Source: Verrucomicrobiota bacterium (GTDB lineage Bacteria > Verrucomicrobiota > Verrucomicrobiia > Chthoniobacterales > SZAS-18). Taken from it: DNA of 64,000 bases. Within the stretch, counting starts at the first letter, position 1; each line of letters opens with the position of its first letter. A program made the translations under genes and the position numbers. This document shows positions 7,955-16,672 of the stretch, one piece after another. A model generated the notes under the pieces. It did not search any database, was not told the origin of the DNA, and saw only the letters and a list, made by a program, of their open reading frames with translations. The stretch spans positions 1-64,000 of the forward strand of contig JAFEGM010000043.1 in NCBI GenBank assembly GCA_018240025.1. Reading direction: 5' to 3'.

Positions 7955-9310
7955 TTACGGGCCGTAGTTGAACGGATCGCTGTAGATCGGATTCGTGGCC
8001 AGGTTGTTGTCGGTCAAGGTCCGCAGGAAGGCTACCAGCGCATTGCGATCGGCCTGGCTCAGATTGAGTCGGCGCGGCTGGCCGCCCGGGCCGCGCAACG
8101 GCGGGGAGAGGTTCGGATGGTTGACCACGCCCGCGTTGTAGAAGTTCACCACCGCATCGAGCGTCGGGAAGCGGCCGTCGTGCATGTAGGGAGCAGTCAG
8201 CTCGATGTTGCGCAGCGACGGCACCTTGAACAGACCTTCGTCCTGCGGGCGCCCGGTGAGCGCGCCCACGCCCTTGTCGACGTAGGGATTCTCCAGCCCG
8301 TTGTTGTTGATGGCCGGGCCGGGGACGAAATTGTCGGTGCCGTGGCAGGCCGCGCAGTTGCCGCGGGTGGGCTGATTGAAGATGGCGCGGCCGTTGTTCT
8401 CCTCGGCCGTGAAGTTGGTGAAGTTCTGCGTCACGCCCTGGTCATACTTGGATTGCACCGAGACGATCGAACGGACGAACTGCGCCAGGGCCCGCGAGAT
8501 GCGGTCGCTGTTGATGACCGGAGTGCCGAAGGCCGAGGTGAAGAGGGTCGCGTAGTAGGGCTCGGCCGAGAGGCGGTTGACCAGGTCGGGCAGCGTCATG
8601 CCCATTTCGACCGCGTTCTGGATCGGCTGGAGTACCTGATCCTCGAGGGTGGCGGCGCGCTCGTCCCAGAAGAACGCCCGGCGCTGATACCAACGCGCAT
8701 GGGCCAGACCCATCGAGTTGCGCCCGGTCAGTCCGCCCTGGAAGCCCACGCTGAACTGCCGCGGATCGCTGAAGCCCGCGCCCTGCTGGTGGCAGGACGA
8801 GCAGGAGACGGTCTGGTTGGCCGAGAGCCGCTTGTCGTAGAACAGCACGCGCCCGAGCGTCGCGCCGGCATTGGTGATCGGATTGGCGGCCGGGGTGTTA
8901 TCCTGCCCGAGGATCGGATTCACCAGGAATGCCGGCGGCAAGGCGGGGTTGGAATAGTTGAAGGGCGTTTGCGGCAGCTTGAGCGCCGTCTCGACCGAAC
9001 TGGTGAGATTCTGCTGAGCCGGATCGTAGAACGCTCGGAAGAAGACCCGCGCGGTGCCGGCCGTCGAATAGCGCCGGGCGAGTCGGCCGTTGTGGAGCTT
9101 GATCGTCTCGACCGGCGTCCAGGTGTTGAAGTCGGCCGAGCTTTCGATCCGCCAGACACTGTTGCTGGCATCGATGACGGTGACGTCGACGTTCGCGCCG
9201 TCGGGCGTGGGGGCGATGGTCACCGTGGAGTCGGAGACGGATTGGGCGGACGCCGAGGAGAGGGCGAGCGCGCAGAGAATCGCGTGGAATGGGAGAACGC
9301 GCAGTTGCAT
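7955..9310 (-). CDS. Exported di-haem cytochrome c peroxidase (MauG/CcpA family)
   Basis: A 451-residue periplasmic haem protein. Residues 1-22 are a Sec signal peptide. Two c-type haem sites are visible: CSSCH at 170-174 and CAACH at 319-323, with the family's GRVLFYDKRLS before the first and APYMHDGRFPTLDAVVNFYN after the second. Family members reduce hydrogen peroxide using cytochrome or cupredoxin electrons. Before the haem domains is an extra module (about residues 38-95; IESSADFNTW ... ARVFFRAF) resembling a domain on many exported verrucomicrobial proteins, and found again at the C-terminus of the protein starting at 60241. Divergent from the next gene across a 145-bp gap. Confidence 0.93.
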   Translation of the reverse strand: MQLRVLPFHAILCALALSSASAQSVSDSTVTIAPTPDGANVDVTVIDASNSVWRIESSADFNTWTPVETIKLHNGRLARRYSTAGTARVFFRAFYDPAQQNLTSSVETALKLPQTPFNYSNPALPPAFLVNPILGQDNTPAANPITNAGATLGRVLFYDKRLSANQTVSCSSCHQQGAGFSDPRQFSVGFQGGLTGRNSMGLAHARWYQRRAFFWDERAATLEDQVLQPIQNAVEMGMTLPDLVNRLSAEPYYATLFTSAFGTPVINSDRISRALAQFVRSIVSVQSKYDQGVTQNFTNFTAEENNGRAIFNQPTRGNCAACHGTDNFVPGPAINNNGLENPYVDKGVGALTGRPQDEGLFKVPSLRNIELTAPYMHDGRFPTLDAVVNFYNAGVVNHPNLSPPLRGPGGQPRRLNLSQADRNALVAFLRTLTDNNLATNPIYSDPFNYGP

Positions 9311-9455
9311 GGCGGCGGATGAAACCCGGTCCGGGTCGGTCCGGCGAATCGTTTGGGACGAACGGGGGGAATTGTGGAGCGAGAGCCACTTCTCCGGGCC
9401 AGCGCGCGCGTCAGGAGAGCGTTGCCTCGCTCGACGGACCGCCCATCGTGGCCCG

Positions 9456-10040
9456 ATGAAGCCTCATCCGCAGGTCGACCGCTACATGCGGGAGGAGAAG
9501 AAATGGCCCGCCGAATTTGCGGCGCTCCGTCGGCTCGTGCAGAGCCATCCGCTGGTCGAAGACTTCAAATGGGGACATCCCTGCTACACCTTCGAGGGCC
9601 GCAATGTGGTGCTGCTGCACGGATTCAAGCACTACTGCGCGATCCTTTTCTGCAAAGGCGCCCTGCTGCAGGATCCGGCCGGTATTCTCGTGCAGCAGAC
9701 GGCGAATGTACAGGCGGCTCGCCAGGTGCGGTTCAAGAGCGTGGCAGAGGTTCAGGCGCAGAGTGAGGTTCTGCGGGCCTATCTCGAGGAGGCCATCGCC
9801 GTCGAACGCGCCGGCCGCGAGGTCGAGTACAAAGACACCTCGGAATTCGCGCGCCCGGCGGAGCTCGAGCAGCGCCTGCACGAGAGTCCGAAGCTGCGGG
9901 CGGCCTTCGACGCGCTCACGCCGGGACGGCAGCGCGGCTACCTGCTGCATTTCGCCGCCGCCAAGCTGGCGCAGACGCGACTGGCGCGGATCGACAAGTG
10001 CACGCCGCAGATCCTCGCGGGGAAGGGACTGCGTGACTGA
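9456..10040 (+). CDS. YdeI/OmdA-like protein with DUF1801 domain
   Basis: A 194-residue soluble protein. The N-terminal half (VDRYMREEKKWPAEFAALR ... WGHPCYTFEGRNV ... HYCAILFCKGALL) is the DUF1801 fold of the YdeI family. The C-terminal half (LTPGRQRGYLLHFAAAKLAQTRLARIDK) is the bacteriocin-protection OmdA segment. Family function is unclear; an E. coli-type relative was linked to envelope stress and antimicrobial peptide resistance. ATG at 9456 is the first start that gives the conserved N-terminus. Convergent with the next gene, 9 bp apart. Confidence 0.88.
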   Translation: MKPHPQVDRYMREEKKWPAEFAALRRLVQSHPLVEDFKWGHPCYTFEGRNVVLLHGFKHYCAILFCKGALLQDPAGILVQQTANVQAARQVRFKSVAEVQAQSEVLRAYLEEAIAVERAGREVEYKDTSEFARPAELEQRLHESPKLRAAFDALTPGRQRGYLLHFAAAKLAQTRLARIDKCTPQILAGKGLRD

Positions 10041-10049
10041 GCCGCAGAT

Positions 10050-10466
10050 TCACTCGCCCAGCACCGTCACGAGGACCTCGCGCCGATGCGGCGCATGCCG
10101 ATGCTCGAACAGGAAGACGCCCTGCCAGGTGCCCAGACCCAGGCGGCCATCGACGATCGGAATCTGCTCGGAAGTTCGCGTCAGCGCCATGCGCAGGTGG
10201 CTCGTCAAGTCGTCCGGTCCTTCCGCGGTATGCGCGTAGCCGGTCAGATCGTCGGGCACCAGCTGCTCGAAGAAGCGGAGCAGGTCGGCCCGCGCCGAGG
10301 GATCGGCATTCTCGTAGATGACCAGGCTGGCGCTGGTGTGGCGGAGGAAGACGTTGACCAGACCGCGGCGCACACCGCTGGCGCGAACCAGCTCCGCGAG
10401 TTGGTCGGTCAATTCGTACGTGCCTTTGCCGTGGGTGGCGAGTCGGAGCGTGTGCTGGTGGATCAT
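10050..10466 (-). CDS. YjbQ/UPF0047 family protein (secondary thiamine-phosphate synthase-like)
   Basis: A 138-residue soluble protein of the YjbQ family, a small trimeric fold. Conserved segments are NVFLRHTSASLVIYENAD, a His region LTSHLRMAL, and the C-terminal LGTWQGVFLFEHR. Relatives weakly complement thiE thiamine-phosphate synthase mutants, but the true reaction is unsettled. Its ATG overlaps the stop of the acetyltransferase gene by 4 bp (ATGA), suggesting translational coupling. Confidence 0.92.
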   Translation of the reverse strand: MIHQHTLRLATHGKGTYELTDQLAELVRASGVRRGLVNVFLRHTSASLVIYENADPSARADLLRFFEQLVPDDLTGYAHTAEGPDDLTSHLRMALTRTSEQIPIVDGRLGLGTWQGVFLFEHRHAPHRREVLVTVLGE

Positions 10467-10990
10467 GGCGGCGCGGGCAGGCGTTCGGGGCGGTGCGGAT
10501 TGAGCAGTTCGTAACAGGGATGCAGGAGGCCGGTCGGAGGGTAGAGCTCGAGGTGCGTGGGCCGGAATCCCAGCCGGGCCAGCAGCACACAGGACACCTC
10601 GTTCTCGGGATGGTGCCCCGCGAAGAGACGTCGCAGCTTGAGCGCGATGACCGCGCGCCCGGCCTCGAGGCCCAGCCGCTGGCCCCAGAACGTCGGGCGG
10701 AGATGGACGCCGAACTCGATCTCCTCAGAGTCCGGGCGCCGGCGCAGGCCGCAGCAGCCCACGTGCGCGCCCGAGTCGAGCAGAAACGTGGGCCAGTACT
10801 GCAGCCCGTGCCCGGCCTGCTCCGCCAACTCGTGCTCCAGCTTGGCAATGATCTCGGCCTCGCTGAAGCCCCCCTTGGAGATGTAGCGGCTGACCTGCGG
10901 ATCGCCCCAGAGCGTCTGGGCCAGGAAAAGATCCTCCCTCCGCCAGGCCCGGAAGCCGAGCCGCGCGCTGCGCAGGAAGAACTCGCTCAT
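10463..10990 (-). CDS. GNAT acetyltransferase (RimJ/RimL type)
   Basis: A 175-residue N-acetyltransferase. The start LRSARLGFRAWRREDL, the GCCGLRR strand and the late HPENEVSCVLLARLGF match GNAT domains that acetylate protein N-termini or small amines with acetyl-CoA. The usual YWG/GYA acetyl-CoA region appears as FWGQRLGLEAGRAV. First gene of a two-gene unit with the YjbQ gene. A hairpin ends one base before its start codon. Acceptor substrate unknown. Confidence 0.88.
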   Translation of the reverse strand: MSEFFLRSARLGFRAWRREDLFLAQTLWGDPQVSRYISKGGFSEAEIIAKLEHELAEQAGHGLQYWPTFLLDSGAHVGCCGLRRRPDSEEIEFGVHLRPTFWGQRLGLEAGRAVIALKLRRLFAGHHPENEVSCVLLARLGFRPTHLELYPPTGLLHPCYELLNPHRPERLPAPP

Positions 10991-10991
10991 A

Positions 10992-11020
10992 CCGGCGGGA
11001 GCCTAGCAGCATCCCGCCGG
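10992..11020. terminator. Hairpin between putA stop and GNAT start
   Basis: A 9-bp perfect inverted repeat (CCGGCGGGA / TCCCGCCGG) with an 11-nt loop, downstream of the proline dehydrogenase gene and one base before the acetyltransferase ATG. No T-tract is present. It may weakly end putA transcription, or hold the acetyltransferase ribosome-binding region in a structure. Confidence 0.4.
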
Positions 11021-11063
11021 CCGCAGAAGCACTGCGCGGAAGTCCAAGGGGGGAGGAACCCGC

Positions 11064-14045
11064 TTAGGCCGTGGCCAATTCCTCCGTCGGGGCAAAGCCG
11101 CGGCGCATGACGTTTTCGGTCACGACTCGCGGGAAGACGAAGTTCAAGAGGTAGTCGCCGCCGCCGGCCTTGGTGCCGCCGCCCGACATCTTGAAGCCGC
11201 CGAACGGATGCCGCGCCACGATCGCACCGGTGATGGCGCGATTGAGGTAGACATTGCCGGCCACCAGTTCGCGCCGCGCCCGCTCCAGGTTGGCCGGACT
11301 GCGCGAATACATGCCGGCGGTCAGCGCGAACTCGGTCGCGTTGGCCAGTTCGAGCGCCTCGTCGAGCGTGTCGACCTTGAAGACGCTCAGCACGGGGCCA
11401 AAGATCTCCTCGCGGCCGATGGCGGCGTCGCGCGGCACCTCGGCGAAGATGGTCGGCGGAATGAAATAGCCGCTGGCCAGCTCCGCGGGGACCTTGCCCT
11501 CGAAGGCGATGCGCGCCTCCTTGCGGCCCGACTCGATCATGCGCTGGATGCGCTGGTGAGCGTCCGCGTCGATGACCGGCCCGACGATGGTGTTCGGCTT
11601 CTCCGGGTCGCCCACGACGAGGTCGGCCGCGGCTTCGGTGAGGCGGGTGAGGAACTTGTCGTAGTTCTCGCTCAGCACGATGAGCCGCGAGAGCGCCGAG
11701 CATTTCTGACCCTGGAATCCGAAGGCGGAGTAGAGGGTGCCGATGACCGCCTCGTCGAGGTCCGCGTCGGCGTCGATGATGAGGGAATTCTTGCCGCCCA
11801 TTTCGCAGACCACCTTCTTCAGGTTGGCCTGGCCCTTCTGCGTCTTGCCGGCTTTTTCCCAGATGCGGAGTCCGATCTCCTTCGAACCAGTGAAGGCGAT
11901 GAAGTCGACCTTCGGATGCTCGACGAGGTAATCGCCGATCTCTTCGCCGCGTCCAGGCAGGAAGTTCAGCACCCCCGGCGGGAAGCCCGCCTCGCGGCAC
12001 AGATCCATGAAGCGCGCGGCCACCACGCTGGATTGCTCGGCCGGCTTCATGATCACGGTGTTACCGGTGACCAGCCCGGCGACGGTCATGCCGCAGAGAA
12101 TGGCTACGGGGAAATTCCAGGGCGCGATGACCACGCCGACGCCGCGCGGAATGTACTCCGTGTAGCCGGTTTCGCCCGGGACCTTGTGGGTCGACTGCGG
12201 CTCGGCCAGACGGCGCATTTCGACCGCGTAGTATTCACAGAAGTCGATGGCCTCGGCGATGTCCGCATCGGCCTCGACCCAGGGCTTGCCGACCTCGAGC
12301 ACCTCCAGGGCGCCGAGGGAGAAGCGCTCACGGCGCATCAGATTGGCCAGCCGGTCGAGCAACGCGGCGCGATCCTTGGCCGGCGTGGCGCGCCACTTCG
12401 GCAGCGCCCGCACGGCGGCCTGCACGGCGTCCTCGGCATCCTGCTGACTGGCCGAGGAAACGCGGCCGACCACCTGCTGCGGATGCGCGGGATTGACCGA
12501 CTCGAGCTTGGCCGAGGTGAGGCGCTCGGTGCCATCGATGACCAGCGGCCACTCCTTGCCGAGCGCGGCCTTCTCGGCGGCAAAGGCGGCATCCATCCGG
12601 GTGCGGGTGGCGGGCAGGGTGAAGTCTTCGGGCGGATCGTTTTCGAACGCGCGGCGGTCGGGGGAACCGTTCTTCGCAGGCATGGATTTGAGGATGTCTT
12701 GGGGATCGCGGAGCAGGGAGGAGGAATCGACCTTGGTGACGAACTTCGCCTTCAGGAAGCCGTCGTTGGAGTTGTTCTCGAGCAGTCGGCGCACGAGGTA
12801 GGCCATGCCCGGAAGCATTTCGCCGACGGGGCAATACTCGCGCACGCGGTAGCCCAGCTCGACCATCGCCTTCTTGATCGGCTCGGCCATGCCATAGAGC
12901 ATCTGAATTTCGAAGTCGGCCCGGCCGAGGCCGTTCTTCTCCGCCACGACCATCGCATGGGCCATGCTGCGGACATTGTGCGTGCCGAAGGCCGAGTAGA
13001 TGTGGGCCGAGTTCTCCAGCATGCGCCGGGTCAGCTGCTCGAAGTTGGCGTCGCTCTCGGGCTTGCGCGTCCAGACCGGAATCGGCCAGCCGCGCTGCTG
13101 CGCCACCACGGTCTCGTAGTCCCAGTAGGCGCCTTTGACGAGGCGGACGGTGATCCGGCGATTGCGCGCCTTGGCCCAGGCGAGGAGTTGGTCGAAGTCT
13201 TTCTCGGCGTCGCGCAGATAAGCCTGCAGGACCAGGCCGGCGTCGTGGAAATCCGCCAGCACCGGCTCGTCGAGCAGCTCGCGGAAGAGCCGCAGCGTGA
13301 GGTCTTTCACGCCGTAGCTCTCCATGTCGAGATTGATGAACACGCCCAGTTCCTTGGCCCTCAGGAAGAGCGGGCGCAGCCGGTCCTTGAGATGCTTCAG
13401 CGCCGTGTCGGGATCAGCCGGATGGATCTGCGAATAGAGCGCAGAAATCTTCACCGAGACGTTCACCGCCGGCACGCGGCGACCGTGCGCGCCGCCGCCT
13501 TCCAGCTGCTCGATCGGCTCCCAAGCCTTGGCCTCCGCGGCCAGGCTCTCGATCAGCTCCATGTAGCGGGCCTGATACTCCACCGCTTCGCGTTCGCTCA
13601 CGACCGCCTCGCCGAGGATGTCGACCGTGAAGCCGATCTTCCGCTTCCGGATCTTGCGCAGTTCCTTGACCGCCTCGGCGCCGGTGCGGCCGGTGATGAA
13701 CGAGCGCGCCATTTGCGAGACGCTCGTTTTCACGACCGGCGCGACCAGCCAGGGCGCCAGCTTCGAGGCCCCCAGGCCGAGCTTGAGCGGACCGGCCAGT
13801 TCGAGCGTCGGATCGCCGAAATACTCGTGGATGTGCTTGTTCAGCTCCCGCGTCGAATTGAGCGAAGGCAGCGCATCGACGAAGCGGAGCGTCTGCACCT
13901 TCAGGCGCTCCTTGCCCATGGTCCATTCCATGAGGCGGCCATACCAGGCGACCGGATTGATGGCGTCGGGCAGTTTCTTTTGCGCATCGACCAGGGCGAA
14001 GATTTCGCCGCCACGTTGCTCGATGAGGGATTGGAGATCGGACAT
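11064..14045 (-). CDS. putA: Bifunctional proline dehydrogenase / glutamate semialdehyde dehydrogenase (PutA type)
   Basis: A 993-residue enzyme that oxidises proline to glutamate, first with FAD and then with NAD. The proline dehydrogenase barrel spans about residues 80-450 (AVNVSVKISALYSQIHP, INLDMESYGVKDLTLRLF, VRLVKGAYWD, GTHNVRS, YCPVGEMLPGMAYLVRRLLEN). The aldehyde dehydrogenase domain spans about 510-985 (IAPWNFPVAI, FTGSKEIG, CEMGGKNS, and the nucleophile Cys in QGQKCSA near 780). There is no N-terminal ribbon-helix-helix domain, so it is not a self-regulating PutA of the E. coli kind. It lies downstream of the Rrf2 regulator on the same strand, across 79 bp. Confidence 0.96.
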   Translation of the reverse strand: MSDLQSLIEQRGGEIFALVDAQKKLPDAINPVAWYGRLMEWTMGKERLKVQTLRFVDALPSLNSTRELNKHIHEYFGDPTLELAGPLKLGLGASKLAPWLVAPVVKTSVSQMARSFITGRTGAEAVKELRKIRKRKIGFTVDILGEAVVSEREAVEYQARYMELIESLAAEAKAWEPIEQLEGGGAHGRRVPAVNVSVKISALYSQIHPADPDTALKHLKDRLRPLFLRAKELGVFINLDMESYGVKDLTLRLFRELLDEPVLADFHDAGLVLQAYLRDAEKDFDQLLAWAKARNRRITVRLVKGAYWDYETVVAQQRGWPIPVWTRKPESDANFEQLTRRMLENSAHIYSAFGTHNVRSMAHAMVVAEKNGLGRADFEIQMLYGMAEPIKKAMVELGYRVREYCPVGEMLPGMAYLVRRLLENNSNDGFLKAKFVTKVDSSSLLRDPQDILKSMPAKNGSPDRRAFENDPPEDFTLPATRTRMDAAFAAEKAALGKEWPLVIDGTERLTSAKLESVNPAHPQQVVGRVSSASQQDAEDAVQAAVRALPKWRATPAKDRAALLDRLANLMRRERFSLGALEVLEVGKPWVEADADIAEAIDFCEYYAVEMRRLAEPQSTHKVPGETGYTEYIPRGVGVVIAPWNFPVAILCGMTVAGLVTGNTVIMKPAEQSSVVAARFMDLCREAGFPPGVLNFLPGRGEEIGDYLVEHPKVDFIAFTGSKEIGLRIWEKAGKTQKGQANLKKVVCEMGGKNSLIIDADADLDEAVIGTLYSAFGFQGQKCSALSRLIVLSENYDKFLTRLTEAAADLVVGDPEKPNTIVGPVIDADAHQRIQRMIESGRKEARIAFEGKVPAELASGYFIPPTIFAEVPRDAAIGREEIFGPVLSVFKVDTLDEALELANATEFALTAGMYSRSPANLERARRELVAGNVYLNRAITGAIVARHPFGGFKMSGGGTKAGGGDYLLNFVFPRVVTENVMRRGFAPTEELATA

Positions 14046-14124
14046 GGGGGGTGGGGAGGGAGAAGGGGGCCGGGAGAATAGCGGAGACTTGCGCGCCGGG
14101 CCAGCGCGGAGCGGGTGGTTTGCG

Positions 14125-14586
14125 TCATCGGCGACCTGCGGCCGCCGGCGCGGGATCCGCTTTCGGATCGGTCGACTGATAGGCCACCACGAAGCCGGCC
14201 AGCGAGGTCTGGTCCAGCTCGCGTTCCAAGGCCGCCTGGGCCGAGGCGAAGATGCTGTTCAAGACCGCCTCCATGCGGGCACCGACCGGACAGCGCGGAT
14301 TGGGCACGGCGCGGGGACGGTTGAGCGGCTCGGTCGTTTCGACCGCGCGGTAGATTTCCCCGAGCGTGATCGCCTCCGGACCGCGCGCCAGCCGCGCACC
14401 GCCGCGGGGGCCTTTCTGCGTCTGGACCAGTCCCGCCTTCGAGAGTGCGCACAGCAGCCGGCGCACGACCACCGGATTGGTGTTCGTGCTGCGGGAAATG
14501 GTGGCGGAGGTCAGACTCTCGCCCTCCGTGTGAGCGAGGAGCAGCAACGTGTGCACGCCCATCGCGAATCGGCAGCTCGCGGGCAT
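14125..14586 (-). CDS. Rrf2-family transcriptional regulator
   Basis: A 153-residue winged-helix repressor. The helix-turn-helix is SATISRSTNTNPVVVRRLL, followed by the wing ALSKAGLVQTQKGPRGGARLA and the dimerisation helix. Only one cysteine (in NPRCPVG) remains of the three that hold the Fe-S cluster in IscR and NsrR, so it is more like the YwnA group. The start is set at 14586 (MPASCRFAMGVHTLLLLA), matching the family's N-terminus; an upstream in-frame start would add 34 unrelated residues. Divergent from the TRAP operon and upstream of putA, so either may be a target. Confidence 0.9.
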   Translation of the reverse strand: MPASCRFAMGVHTLLLLAHTEGESLTSATISRSTNTNPVVVRRLLCALSKAGLVQTQKGPRGGARLARGPEAITLGEIYRAVETTEPLNRPRAVPNPRCPVGARMEAVLNSIFASAQAALERELDQTSLAGFVVAYQSTDPKADPAPAAAGRR

Positions 14587-14802
14587 GGACAATTGTAACA
14601 GAGCCTGTGGCAAATGCCAGCGACGCCCCCTTGTTTTCCGCGTCGCGAAATACCGCTGACACCCCGCAGGGAAGTGCTTGCATTGCAAGTCGGACCTGAG
14701 GCAATGGTTCTGTCAGGCCGCATCCGTCAGACGCGGCCGGTCCCCCGCATCCACCCCGCGGCGGGATCAGGCAGGTCACCCCCAACACCCCCTCAGCTCC
14801 TT
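14587..14802. promoter_or_regulatory. Divergent control region of Rrf2 gene and TRAP operon with palindrome
   Basis: The 216-bp gap between divergent genes must hold both promoters. It contains a perfect palindrome CTTGCA-T-TGCAAG at 14677-14689 and the self-complementary ACAATTGT just upstream of the Rrf2 start (14587-14600). Either could be an operator for the Rrf2-family protein. No convincing -35/-10 pair stands out. Confidence 0.5.
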
Positions 14803-15948
14803 ATGCAAGACGACAGCAACGTCGGCTCGGGCGTCGATTCGGTCTCGCGCCGTCAGTTCCTCCAGAAGTCTGGTCTGCTCGCCGGTGCGGCCACGGCTGC
14901 GGCCGCCATCGGCTTTCCCAACCTGGCCCTCGGCCAGGGCAACATCACGCTGCGCTGGCAGTCCACCTGGCCCACGAAGGATATCTTCCACGAGTATGCG
15001 CTCGATTACGCCAAGAAGGTGAATGACATGTCGGGCGGCCGTCTCAAAATCGAGGTCCTGCCCGCCGGCGCGGTGGTGAAGGCGTTCGACCTGCTCGACG
15101 CCGTGCACAAGGGCACGCTCGACGGCGGCCACGGTGTGACGGCCTACTGGTACGGCAAGAACACCGCCTACTCGCTCTTCGGGACGGGGCCGAATTGGGG
15201 CATGGACGCCAACCAGTTCCTCGGCTGGTTCTACTACGGAGGCGGTCAGGCGCTCTACGACGAGCTCATGCAGAAGGTCATGAACCTCGACGTGCAGGGC
15301 TTCCCCTACGGTCCGATGCCGTGCCAGCCGCTCGGCTGGTTCAAGAAGGAAGTGACCGGGCCCGATGACTTCAAGGGCCTGAAATATCGTACTGTCGGCC
15401 TGGCGGTCGACGTAATGAAGGAACTCGGCGCGGCCGTCGTGGCCCTGCCCGGAGCTGAAATCGTCCCGGGTCTCGACCGCGGTCTGATCGATGCGGCGGA
15501 GTTCAACAACGCCTCGTCCGATCTCGCGCTCGGCTTCCCCGACGTTTCGAAGATCTGCATGACCCGCAGCTTCCATCAGCCGTCGGAGTGCTTCGAAATT
15601 CTCTTCAACAAGAAGAAGTACGACGCGCTGCCCGAGGACCTGAAGGCCATCATCAAGGTCGCCATGCAGGCGAGCTCGGCCGACATGAGCTGGAAGGCCA
15701 TGGAACGCAATTCCAAGGACTACCTGGCCATGAAGGAGAAGGGCGTGAAGTTCGTCAAGACGCCCGAATCCGTCCTGAAGGCCCAGTTGGCCGCCTGGGA
15801 CAAGGTCATGGCGGCGAAGGCGGGGGAGAACCCGTTCTTCAAGAAGGTCCTCGACGCGCAAAAGCCGTGGGCCAAGCGCGTGACCGACTGGTCCGACCAG
15901 TTCATCGGCAGCTACGAGCTCTCGCGCCAGCACTTCCACAAGGCCTGA
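14803..15948 (+). CDS. dctP: TRAP transporter solute-binding protein (DctP/TakP-like), Tat-exported
   Basis: A 381-residue periplasmic receptor that captures an organic acid for the DctQM membrane complex. Residues 15-45 are a twin-arginine signal (SRRQFLQKSG, then an Ala-rich core). The mature protein has the family core, including GLKYRT with the ligand-binding Arg and the stretch GAEIVPGLDRGLIDAAEFNN, very like TakP-type receptors for 2-oxo acids such as pyruvate or 2-oxobutyrate. ATG 14803 puts the Tat motif at a normal distance; the frame is open further upstream without family similarity. First gene of the TRAP operon. Confidence 0.94.
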   Translation: MQDDSNVGSGVDSVSRRQFLQKSGLLAGAATAAAAIGFPNLALGQGNITLRWQSTWPTKDIFHEYALDYAKKVNDMSGGRLKIEVLPAGAVVKAFDLLDAVHKGTLDGGHGVTAYWYGKNTAYSLFGTGPNWGMDANQFLGWFYYGGGQALYDELMQKVMNLDVQGFPYGPMPCQPLGWFKKEVTGPDDFKGLKYRTVGLAVDVMKELGAAVVALPGAEIVPGLDRGLIDAAEFNNASSDLALGFPDVSKICMTRSFHQPSECFEILFNKKKYDALPEDLKAIIKVAMQASSADMSWKAMERNSKDYLAMKEKGVKFVKTPESVLKAQLAAWDKVMAAKAGENPFFKKVLDAQKPWAKRVTDWSDQFIGSYELSRQHFHKA

Positions 15949-15968
15949 GCGGAGCGGAACGTTTCACA

Positions 15969-16004
15969 GGCGGCGCGGAGTTCCCGTCCGCGCCGCCTTT
16001 TCTT
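15969..16004 (+). terminator. Intrinsic terminator between dctP and dctQ
   Basis: An 11-bp perfect GC-rich stem (GGCGGCGCGGA / TCCGCGCCGCC), 7-nt loop, then TTTTCTT. It lies 20 bp after the dctP stop and 36 bp before dctQ. A partial terminator here would give more receptor than membrane subunits. Confidence 0.85.
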
Positions 16005-16039
16005 CCCGGGAAAGCCGCTCCTCAGGCTTCGGCCGCAAC

Positions 16040-16672
16040 ATGCAAAAAGCCCTCCTTTTCGTCGATCGCATCAGCGCCTGGGTCGGCATCGCCTTCTCCT
16101 GGAGCATCGTCGTGCTGACTGGCGTCATCTGCTACGACGTCACCCTGCGGTATCTCTTCCGCGCGCCCACCAGCTGGGCATTCGATGTGAGCTACATGCT
16201 CTACGGCACCCTCTTCATCATGGCGGGTGCCTACACCCTCTCCCGCGGAGGCCATGTCCGTGGAGATGTGCTCTACGGCTTCCTCGCGCCGCGGTTGCAG
16301 GCCAGTATCGACCTGATCCTTTACATCCTCTTCTTCATCCCCGGGATCGCGGCCCTGGCCTGGTTCGGCATCGATTTCGCGCAGATGTCCTGGAAGCTGA
16401 AGGAACACAGCAGCCTGACGCCCGGCGGGCCGCCGATGTACCATTTCAAGACGCTCATTCCGATCGCCGGCGTGCTCGTACTTCTGCAGGGCTTCGCCGA
16501 GATCGCGCGCTGCATCATCTGCCTGAAAGAAGGCGAGTGGCCCGACCGCCTCAAGGACGTGGAGGAGGTCGAGGTCGATAAGCTCAAGGCCATGGTCCAC
16601 TACAAGGAGGACCCCACTTTGGACGCCATCGTCGTCCAGCAACTCGAGAAGGAGCACAAGCACGACAAATGA
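16040..16672 (+). CDS. dctQ: TRAP transporter small membrane subunit (DctQ)
   Basis: A 210-residue inner-membrane protein with four hydrophobic helices (about residues 10-35, 52-70, 93-115 and 138-160). Family motifs are GVICYDVTLRYLFRAPTSWAFDVSYMLYG in pieces and the C-terminal membrane segment. A charged cytoplasmic tail of about 50 residues follows (EGEWPDRLKDVEEVEVDKLK), longer than in many DctQ proteins. Its stop overlaps the dctM start (ATGA), so the two are coupled. Confidence 0.93.
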   Translation: MQKALLFVDRISAWVGIAFSWSIVVLTGVICYDVTLRYLFRAPTSWAFDVSYMLYGTLFIMAGAYTLSRGGHVRGDVLYGFLAPRLQASIDLILYILFFIPGIAALAWFGIDFAQMSWKLKEHSSLTPGGPPMYHFKTLIPIAGVLVLLQGFAEIARCIICLKEGEWPDRLKDVEEVEVDKLKAMVHYKEDPTLDAIVVQQLEKEHKHDK

